Positions 58,618-64,000 of a DNA stretch of 64,000 bases are shown piece after piece; position 1 is the first letter of the stretch; each line of letters starts with the position of its first letter. Origin of the DNA: Curtobacterium sp. MR_MD2014. Its GTDB lineage: Bacteria > Actinomycetota > Actinomycetes > Actinomycetales > Microbacteriaceae. A program made the translations under genes and the position numbers. The DNA lies in contig NZ_CP009755.1 in the NCBI RefSeq assembly GCF_000772085.1, positions 2,480,001-2,544,000 of the forward strand. The letters run 5' to 3'. Under the pieces are notes generated by a model. It ran no database searches and was not told the origin of the DNA. It saw only the letters and a program-made list of their open reading frames with translations.

Positions 58618-59580
58618 TCAGGGCTGCAGGATCGCCTGCCCGACGCTCTCGTCCAGGATGAGGTCGGTGACCAGCCCGGCCGCGAGCGCACCCTTGAGCG
58701 ACGCCGCCTTCGAGCGCCCGGCCACCACGCAGACCCGACGCGGCGCCCGCTTGATCGTGTCGAGGTCCGGCGCACCGGCCCGGGTGTTCACGCCGATGTC
58801 CTTCCACGAGCCGTCGGCGCGGTAGAACACGGTCGAGACGTCCCCGACGACGCCGGCCTCGGTGAGCTCGTCGCGGTCGGACGGGTCGAGGTACCCGCCC
58901 GAGTACACGTGCGACGGCACCGGCGCCTGCGGGGCACCGACGCCGAACACGACGAGGTCCATCCGCTCGTGCAGGTCGAGGACGCGGCGGATCGAGCGCT
59001 CGCGGAACAGCGCCTCCTTCGTCGCCGGGTCGTCGAAGAACGCCGGCACCGGGAACTGCTGCACGAACGCGCCGTACGCCTCGCCGAACCGGCGCAGGAT
59101 CTCCGACGCGTAGACGATGCCCGTGGTGCGGGTGTTCGCGGCGCCGTTGATCTGCACCACGGTGGACCCGTGCGTCGTCTTCGGCACCAGGTAGCGGCTC
59201 ACCGCGCTGACGGTCGATCCCCACGAGATGCCGATCACCATGTTCGACTCGACGTACTGCGTCAGGATGCGCGCCGCGGACAGCGCCACCCGCTCCAGCC
59301 GGTCCACGTCGCTCGTGTGGTCCGGCACCGGCACGACGTGCGCGTGAACGCCGAACCGCGCGCGGATGTTGCGACTGAGCGCGGCGGCCTGGTCGAGGGG
59401 CGAGCGGATCTGGATGTCCACCAGCCCGGTGTCCCTGGCGTACTTCAGGAGGCGCGACACCGACGAGCGCGAGGTCCCCAGCTCGTCGGCGATGGCGTCC
59501 ATCGTCAGGTCCTGCAGGTAGTACAGGTGCGCGGCGCGCAGCGCCTGCTGCGTTCGCATCGGCTGCGCTGCGTCACTCAC
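58618..59580 (-). CDS. SorC/DeoR-type sugar-binding transcriptional regulator
   Basis: A 320-residue regulator. The N-terminal HTH (ALRAAHLYYLQDLTMDAIADELGTSRSSVSRLLKYAR) is followed by a sugar-phosphate-binding SorC domain (VIGISWGSTVSAVSRYLVP, VVFGVGAP). It is divergent from glpD. Two identical-type palindromes, TGCACG-N2-CGTGCA, lie in the shared 208-base region, one overlapping its own CATGCT -10 box, so it probably controls itself and glpD in response to glycerol-3-phosphate or a sugar phosphate. GTG 59580 chosen; ATG 59592 is possible. Confidence 0.87.
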   Translation of the reverse strand: MSDAAQPMRTQQALRAAHLYYLQDLTMDAIADELGTSRSSVSRLLKYARDTGLVDIQIRSPLDQAAALSRNIRARFGVHAHVVPVPDHTSDVDRLERVALSAARILTQYVESNMVIGISWGSTVSAVSRYLVPKTTHGSTVVQINGAANTRTTGIVYASEILRRFGEAYGAFVQQFPVPAFFDDPATKEALFRERSIRRVLDLHERMDLVVFGVGAPQAPVPSHVYSGGYLDPSDRDELTEAGVVGDVSTVFYRADGSWKDIGVNTRAGAPDLDTIKRAPRRVCVVAGRSKAASLKGALAAGLVTDLILDESVGQAILQP

Positions 59581-59591
59581 GGAACCGAGCA

Positions 59592-59605
59592 TGCACGGAC
59601 GTGCA
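59592..59605. promoter_or_regulatory. Operator copy 1, regulator side
   Basis: TGCACGGACGTGCA is a perfect 6-bp inverted repeat around GA. It begins 12 bases before the GTG of the SorC-type regulator and would block its promoter or start. Confidence 0.6.
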
Positions 59606-59699
59606 GGGCCTCTGCAACCCCTGTCGCGCCTCCCGGCCGTCGCCCCCGCACCCGCAGCGGCGTCGCGAGCCGCCCCGCCGACCCGGTCGACACGTGTGC

Positions 59700-59713
59700 T
59701 GCACGTTCGTGCA
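59700..59713. promoter_or_regulatory. Operator copy 2, glpD side
   Basis: TGCACGTTCGTGCA has the same arms as the site at 59592-59605, with TT at the centre. It lies 76 bases before the glpD ATG, where a repressor or activator of glpD could act. Confidence 0.6.
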
Positions 59714-59788
59714 CGCAAGTTGCCCGCCCTCCCACACAGGCGCACCATCGGAGGAGTCCCACGGAACCGACCAAGGAAGCGACGCACC

Positions 59789-61531
59789 ATGTCGAAGAAG
59801 ACGCAGCCCCGGAAGACGGTCAGCGCGCTCACCGAGCGCCCGAACGCACAGGTCCTCATCGTCGGTGGCGGCATCAACGGCATCGCCACCTTCCGCGACC
59901 TCGCCCTGCAGGGGGTCGACGTCGTGCTCGTCGAGCGCGGCGACTACGCCGGCGGGGCCTCGGCCGCGTCGAGCCACATGATCCACGGTGGCATCCGGTA
60001 CCTCGAGAACGGCGAGTTCCGTCTCGTGCGCGAGAGCGTGCAGGAGCGCAACGGCCTGATCCGCATCGCGCCGCACTACGTGAAGCCGCTGCAGACCACG
60101 ATGCCGATCTTCTCGACGTTCTCCGGCATCATGAACGCTCCGCTGCGCATGCTCACCCACAAGCAGCGCTCGACCAAGGAGCGCGGTGCCGCGCTCATCA
60201 AGATCGGCATGACGATCTACGACTCCTTCTCGCGTGACGGCGGCTCGGTGCCGAAGCACCGCTTCCTCACCAAGAAGGCCGCGCTGGCCGACATGCCGGC
60301 ACTCAACAAGGACCTCAAGTACACGGGCACCTACTACGACGCCTCGGTGCACGAGCCGGAGCGCCTGGCGCTCGACGTGCTCAAGGACGGCCTCGCCGCC
60401 GCGCAGGGCACCGGCAGCGCCGCGACCGCCCGCGCCGTCAACTACGTCGAGGCAGCCGGCACCCGTGACGGTGGCGTCGTCCTGCGTGATCTGGAGACCG
60501 GCGAGGACTTCGTGTTCACCGCCGACGTCGTCGTGAACGCGTCCGGCCCCTGGACCGACCTGACGAACCAGGCCTTCGGCGGCGAGACGAAGTTCATGGG
60601 CGGGACGAAGGGTTCCCACATCGTCGTCAAGAACGACGAGCTGCTCGAGGCGACCAAGGGCCGCGAGCTGTTCTTCGAGAACAACGACGGCCGCATCGTC
60701 CTCATCTACCCGCTCAAGGGCCGGGTGCTCATCGGGACGACGGACATCGACGCGGACCCGTCGAAGCCGGTGACCACGACGGAGGAGGAGATCGACTACT
60801 TCTTCGGCCTGGTGAAGCACGTCTTCCCGCAGATCGAGGTCACCCGCGACCACATCGTCTACAGCTACTCGGGCATCCGCCCGCTCCCCCGCCACGAGGA
60901 CACCGCCCCCGGCTTCGTGTCCCGCGACTACCGGATCGTCGACACTCCGATCGCCGGCCTCCCCGACACCACGGTGCTGAGCCTGGTCGGTGGCAAGTGG
61001 ACCACGTTCCGCGCCCTGGCCGCGCACCTGTCGAGCGACGTCACCACGAAGCTCGGCACCGCCCGGAAGGTCGACACGACCGGCATGGCGATCGGCGGTG
61101 GCAAGGACTTCCCGACGACCGACGCGCAGCGGGCGCTGTGGATCAAGTCGCACCGTGACGGCCTCGACGAGTCCGTCGTCGAGGGGCTGCTCGAGCGCTA
61201 CGGCACCCGTGCGGCCGAGGTCGTGGACGTCCTCACCGACGGCCCGGTCGTGCCCCTCGAGTCCGACCCGTCGCTCACGCGGGCCGAGGTCGCGTACTTC
61301 GCGCAGCACGAGCAGGCGGTCCACCTGGTCGACGTGGTGCTCCGACGCACGAACCTCGCCTTCGTCGGCGGCGTCACCATCGACCTGCTCGACGAGCTGG
61401 CGGACGTGCTCGCCGACACCCTGGGCTGGGACACCGAGGAGCGCGCGGACGAGGTCCAGCGCACGCTCGACGTCCTGCGCGAGTCGCACGGCGTGATCGT
61501 GCCGCTGCACACGACGGCGCAGCCCGCGTAG
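59789..61531 (+). CDS. glpD: Glycerol-3-phosphate dehydrogenase (FAD-dependent)
   Basis: A 580-residue membrane-associated flavoenzyme that oxidises glycerol-3-phosphate to dihydroxyacetone phosphate and passes electrons to quinone. VLIVGGGINGIATFRDLALQG is the FAD loop, SSHMIHGGIRYLE the conserved substrate-side block, and the C-terminal DAO_C-like helical domain starts near residue 430. The ATG follows a GGAAGC box. No glpF or glpK is nearby in the window. Confidence 0.94.
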   Translation: MSKKTQPRKTVSALTERPNAQVLIVGGGINGIATFRDLALQGVDVVLVERGDYAGGASAASSHMIHGGIRYLENGEFRLVRESVQERNGLIRIAPHYVKPLQTTMPIFSTFSGIMNAPLRMLTHKQRSTKERGAALIKIGMTIYDSFSRDGGSVPKHRFLTKKAALADMPALNKDLKYTGTYYDASVHEPERLALDVLKDGLAAAQGTGSAATARAVNYVEAAGTRDGGVVLRDLETGEDFVFTADVVVNASGPWTDLTNQAFGGETKFMGGTKGSHIVVKNDELLEATKGRELFFENNDGRIVLIYPLKGRVLIGTTDIDADPSKPVTTTEEEIDYFFGLVKHVFPQIEVTRDHIVYSYSGIRPLPRHEDTAPGFVSRDYRIVDTPIAGLPDTTVLSLVGGKWTTFRALAAHLSSDVTTKLGTARKVDTTGMAIGGGKDFPTTDAQRALWIKSHRDGLDESVVEGLLERYGTRAAEVVDVLTDGPVVPLESDPSLTRAEVAYFAQHEQAVHLVDVVLRRTNLAFVGGVTIDLLDELADVLADTLGWDTEERADEVQRTLDVLRESHGVIVPLHTTAQPA

Positions 61532-61545
61532 TCCACGCGAGCGCA

Positions 61546-61593
61546 GACGGACGGGAGGCGCGGTGCCGGCTGGCACCGCGCCTCCCGTCCGTC
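61546..61593. terminator. Hairpin of the GACGGACGGGAGGC family
   Basis: GACGGACGGGAGGCGCGGTG pairs perfectly with its complement around a GCCGGCTGGC centre. It begins 15 bases after glpD. Confidence 0.87.
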
Positions 61594-61645
61594 GCGTGGT
61601 CACGCACCCGCGCACCGCTCGGATCACCAGACGCCGCCGTCCCGC

Positions 61646-61675
61646 CGAGACGCCGCCGGATCGGGCGGCGTCTCG
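61646..61675. terminator. Second hairpin between glpD and the phosphatase gene
   Basis: CGAGACGCCGCC pairs with GGCGGCGTCTCG around a six-base loop; further copies of GCGTCTCG follow at about 61688 and 61705. It probably terminates the convergent phosphatase gene. Confidence 0.6.
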
Positions 61676-61728
61676 CTCGACTGCGGGCGTCTCGAGTCGA
61701 CGCCGGCGTCTCGGGCGCGGCTCGGCCG

Positions 61729-62385
61729 TCAGAACGCGTCGCCGGTGGGGTCCTGCGCCGTCCGGTCGATGAGGTCCTCGCCACCGACTGGCTCGCCCTC
61801 CCAGTCGACCAGGCGCCAGCCGTCCTCGAAGGACCCCTCGACCTCGACGATCCCGGTGTTCTCGAGGTGCCGCTTCGTGCCGAACTCGTCCGGGGTGTTC
61901 TGCGCGACCGCGCTGGCCCAGGTGCGGATCGCCGCGCCGTGGCTGAACGCAGCCGCGACCTCGACCCCGGTCGCGAGGATCTGCCGCACGGCGTCGTCGT
62001 AGCGCGCGAAGAAGTCATCGCCGCTCTCGGCACCGGGCATCCGGCCCGCGCGGTCCCCCGCCGACCAGCCGTGCACGGTCGAGATGTAGAGCTGCACCGA
62101 GGTCCGGTCGTGCTTGCCCTGCAGGTCGCCCGCCTCGATCTCACGGAGCCCCGGCAGCACGACGGGTTCGAGCCCGAGCGCCGCAGCGAGGGGCGCGGCG
62201 GTGTGCTGCGTCCGGACCATGGACGAGACGAAGAGCCGCTCGATCCCGCGGTCGGCCAGGGCCGCGGGCAGCGCGTCCGCCTGCTGCTGCCCGAGCTCGG
62301 TGAGCCCGGGCCCGGGCACCTCGGCGTCGAGGACACCGTTCACGTTCGCGGGGGTCTGGCCGTGCCGGATGAGCAGGAGTCGCAT
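61729..62385 (-). CDS. Histidine phosphatase family protein
   Basis: A 218-residue phosphoglycerate-mutase-like phosphatase. LLLIRHGQTPANVNG holds the nucleophilic His, LFVSSMVRTQHTAAPL the second Arg, and AAAFSHGAAIRTW the proton-relay His. Substrate unknown. ATG at 62385, six bases after a TAGGGT box. It lies 28 bases downstream of the L36 gene. Confidence 0.88.
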   Translation of the reverse strand: MRLLLIRHGQTPANVNGVLDAEVPGPGLTELGQQQADALPAALADRGIERLFVSSMVRTQHTAAPLAAALGLEPVVLPGLREIEAGDLQGKHDRTSVQLYISTVHGWSAGDRAGRMPGAESGDDFFARYDDAVRQILATGVEVAAAFSHGAAIRTWASAVAQNTPDEFGTKRHLENTGIVEVEGSFEDGWRLVDWEGEPVGGEDLIDRTAQDPTGDAF

Positions 62386-62412
62386 GACCCCACCCTACGG
62401 ACGGCCGGTGAC

Positions 62413-62535
62413 CTACCCCTGGCGGGCCTTCCAGCGTGGGTCGCGCTTGTTGATGACGTACACGCGACCGCGGCGACGCACGATCTGCGAGCCGGGGATC
62501 TTCTTGAGCGCCTTGAGCGAGTTGCGGACCTTCAC
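62413..62535 (-). CDS. rpmJ: 50S ribosomal protein L36, type B (zinc-independent)
   Basis: A 40-residue ribosomal protein, [19 protein letters not shown] through DPRWKARQG. It lacks the zinc-binding cysteines of standard L36, so it is the C-minus paralogue that replaces the zinc form during zinc starvation. The start is GTG at 62535, with GGAAGGAGA upstream. A Zur-like box sits 31 bases before it, between it and a divergent COG0523-like gene. Confidence 0.95.
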   Translation of the reverse strand: MKVRNSLKALKKIPGSQIVRRRGRVYVINKRDPRWKARQG

Positions 62536-62565
62536 GGGGGTCTCCTTCCTGCACCGGCTCCTTGT

Positions 62566-62580
62566 TGAGAACGGTTGTCA
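62566..62580. promoter_or_regulatory. Zur-type operator in a bidirectional promoter
   Basis: TGAGAACGGTTGTCA fits the TGAnAAnnnTTnTCA palindrome of actinobacterial Zur boxes. It lies three bases before the TAGGGT -10 box (62583-62588) of the COG0523-like gene and 31 bases before the L36 start, so one bound dimer could silence both. Confidence 0.75.
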
Positions 62581-62595
62581 TGTAGGGTACTCGAC

Positions 62596-63633
62596 ATGCG
62601 CCCCGCAGCAACCACCCTCGTCACCGCCCTGCACGATGCCGACGCCGTCCGTGTCGCCGGCAGGATCAGCAGCGGCCACCGCATGCACGTCGCCGGCAAC
62701 GCCCTCGCCGCGGCCCGGGGCATCGCCGCGCGGCGCGACCAGCTCGACCGCGTGTGCGGACCCGACGCCGACCACGACCTCGTCGTGACGCTGGCGCCCG
62801 AGGTCGACGTCCGCGCGGTCGGCATGATGCTCGCGAACGCCGCGCGCTCGGAGACCGGGGACGACCGGATCCTGCGCCACGTGGTCGCCGTGCTCCGCGC
62901 GGACGACGTGGCCCACCTGCTCTGGTCCGACGTGGACGACGCCTTCGTCGCGGCCGAGCGGGTGGTCTCCGTCGTCGAGTACGCCACGGTGATCGCGCTC
63001 GACCGGGTCGAGCCGCTGTCCGGGCGACGACGTCGCGCCCTCGTGTCCCTCCTCCACCGCATGGCACCGCACGCGGTGATCGTCGCCGCGCCCGCCGTGC
63101 GCAGCGCCCTCGACCTGCCGGCGTCCAACGGCGGCGCAGCACGGCTGCTGGCCTCGGGGGCCGGGTGGATGCGCGCCCTGTCGTCCGACTCCGGCCGGAC
63201 CGACACCGGGCGCGGTCCGCGGGACGACCTGGTGACCGTGCGGTACCGGGAGCCCCTGCCGTTCCACCCGGGGCGGCTCGCCGACGTCATCGCCGACGAC
63301 CTCGCGGCGGGGGCGAACGGCCGGGTGCTGCGCTCGAAGGGCTTCTTCCGACTGGCGTCCCGGCCGGACCACGTCGGCTCGTGGTCGAGCTTCGGCGCGA
63401 TGCTGGCGCTCGACCCGACCGCGAACCCGTCGTGGGACGAGGACGCACCGGTCGGTCAGGCGATCTGGTTCGTCGGCGAGCGCCTCGACGTGCACGCCGT
63501 CGAACGCGCGCTGGACGGTGCGCTCCTCACCCCGGCGGAACTGCTCGCCGGGCCCGACGTGTGGCGTCGGTGGCCGGACCCGTTCCCGGTGTGGCCGGCG
63601 CTCGACCCGTCGCACGAGCACCGGCACGACTGA
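62596..63633 (+). CDS. COG0523 (CobW/ZigA)-like protein lacking a P-loop
   Basis: A 345-residue protein. The last 130 residues match the CobW C-terminal domain (VRYREPLPFHPGRLADVIAD, LRSKGFFRLASRPDHVGSWSSFG), ending in the His-rich HEHRHD. The N-terminal half follows the GTPase order but lacks GxxGxGK(S/T), the CxCC metal motif and NKxD, so it probably cannot bind GTP. It may be a zinc chaperone without GTPase action. Leaderless ATG at 62596, behind TAGGGT and next to the Zur box. Confidence 0.8.
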   Translation: MRPAATTLVTALHDADAVRVAGRISSGHRMHVAGNALAAARGIAARRDQLDRVCGPDADHDLVVTLAPEVDVRAVGMMLANAARSETGDDRILRHVVAVLRADDVAHLLWSDVDDAFVAAERVVSVVEYATVIALDRVEPLSGRRRRALVSLLHRMAPHAVIVAAPAVRSALDLPASNGGAARLLASGAGWMRALSSDSGRTDTGRGPRDDLVTVRYREPLPFHPGRLADVIADDLAAGANGRVLRSKGFFRLASRPDHVGSWSSFGAMLALDPTANPSWDEDAPVGQAIWFVGERLDVHAVERALDGALLTPAELLAGPDVWRRWPDPFPVWPALDPSHEHRHD

Positions 63634-63738
63634 GCACCGCGGACGGCCGCCGGCGCGGGCACCGGCGGCGGCACCGACGGCGGGGCACTGCTCGCCAGGG
63701 ACGTGGGAACGCCCGGAGACGCGGGTGACGCGCGAACC

Positions 63739-63776
63739 GCGACGTTGCACGCGTCGATCGACACGTGCAACGTCGC
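63739..63776. repeat. 13-bp inverted repeat with 12-nt loop
   Basis: GCGACGTTGCACG pairs with CGTGCAACGTCGC. It lies between the COG0523-like gene and the convergent gene at the window edge and is a likely terminator. The rest of 63634-63858 shows no gene. Confidence 0.65.
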
Positions 63777-63858
63777 GAACCTGGCACCTGGAACCGCGCG
63801 TCGGGCGCCGCGCGCCGCCCCGGGCCCCGGTCACCCGGCGCCGGTCAGCCGCACACCG

Positions 63859-64000
63859 TCAGCGCTCGGCGGCTGCTTCCGCCCGGTCCTGCGCCGCGAA
63901 CGGCAGGTCCCCCAGGTCGAGGTTCGGGTTCGTGTCCTGCGTGAGCACGAGCTCGCGGGCCTCGTCCTCGGACTCCACCGCGGGCATCGACCCCGGCAAC
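63859..64000 (-). CDS. C-terminal end of an unrecognised protein (partial)
   Basis: The minus strand is open from the window edge to TGA at 63859-63861, giving 46 residues. They are acidic, with ESEDEARELVLTQDTN and LDLGDLPFAAQDRAEAAAER. I do not recognise a family; the acidic, disordered look suggests a C-terminal tail. The start lies beyond the window. Confidence 0.5.
   Translation of the reverse strand, partial: LPGSMPAVESEDEARELVLTQDTNPNLDLGDLPFAAQDRAEAAAER

Noticed and set aside
1..64000. tRNA, rRNA, insertion sequences, phage genes or an origin
   Set aside because: No T-loop-like GGTTCGAATC pattern, no transposase or integrase motif, and no dnaA-box cluster was seen in reading both strands.

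Overview
The window is very GC-rich (roughly 70% or more by eye) and gene-dense. It has frequent GTG and two TTG starts, 4-bp ATGA/GTGA overlaps, and at least sixteen genes whose start codon lies 5-8 nt after a TANNNT -10 box, the pattern of leaderless transcripts. Gene content (type B L36 without cysteines, Asp23 proteins tied to an ECF sigma factor, APF-type lytic transglycosylase, CoaBC with the actinobacterial active site, DtxR- and Zur-like boxes) points to an actinobacterium, most likely a Microbacteriaceae such as Curtobacterium. It looks chromosomal. I see no tRNA, rRNA, transposase, phage gene or CRISPR array.

Layout. 1-3.6 kb: the tail of an FAD-linked oxidase, a 2H phosphoesterase and a MetQ-MetN-MetI methionine importer. 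3.8-6.2 kb: a phosphatase/nuclease and an MFS transporter. 6.4-12.3 kb: an operon for a PLP deaminase-like enzyme, IclR regulator, KDG-type kinase, KDPG-type aldolase and D-aminoacylase, with convergent RidA. Together these read as a route from an N-acylated amino-sugar acid (N-acyl-D-glucosaminate is my best guess) through 2-keto-3-deoxygluconate to pyruvate and glyceraldehyde-3-phosphate. 12.5-17 kb: a membrane mannosyltransferase behind a possible 13-codon leader ORF, an FMN-binding protein, a striking 18/19-bp tandem array, an unknown protein and a luciferase-like oxidoreductase. 17-25 kb: SDR, SGNH lipoprotein, TANGO2-like protein, CoaBC, three small coupled genes, GntR and MarR regulators, and an APF-type lytic transglycosylase behind an MtrA-like direct repeat.

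25.4-31.9 kb: a three-gene operon of sigma factor and two Asp23-type proteins, MOSC and YjbR proteins overlapping tail to tail, a secreted excalibur protein, cysK-cysE, and an M19 dipeptidase divergent from a GNAT. 32.4-39.6 kb: an allantoin cluster (permease, racemase, allantoinase, aminotransferase, M20 amidohydrolase, RpiR regulator) with every gene after the permease overlapping the next. 39.8-44.9 kb: small orphan genes (VOC, kinase, lipoprotein with a SecD-like head, VanZ, GNAT) and a frameshifted GNAT remnant. 45-50.4 kb: a VIT1/CCC1 metal transporter with DtxR-like boxes, an NtaA-type monooxygenase, SufS-SufU and an Rv0909-type antitoxin. 50.6-57.4 kb: ClC channel, GH36 alpha-galactosidase, CorA, a TspO-like protein and alanine dehydrogenase. 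57.5-64 kb: AraC and SorC-type regulators, GlpD with paired operators, a histidine phosphatase, and a Zur-box locus expressing cysteine-free L36 divergently from a COG0523-like protein without a P-loop.

Intergenic regions carry long perfect hairpins. Four share almost the same arm (GACGGACGGGAGGC and its complement) and probably act as bidirectional terminators.
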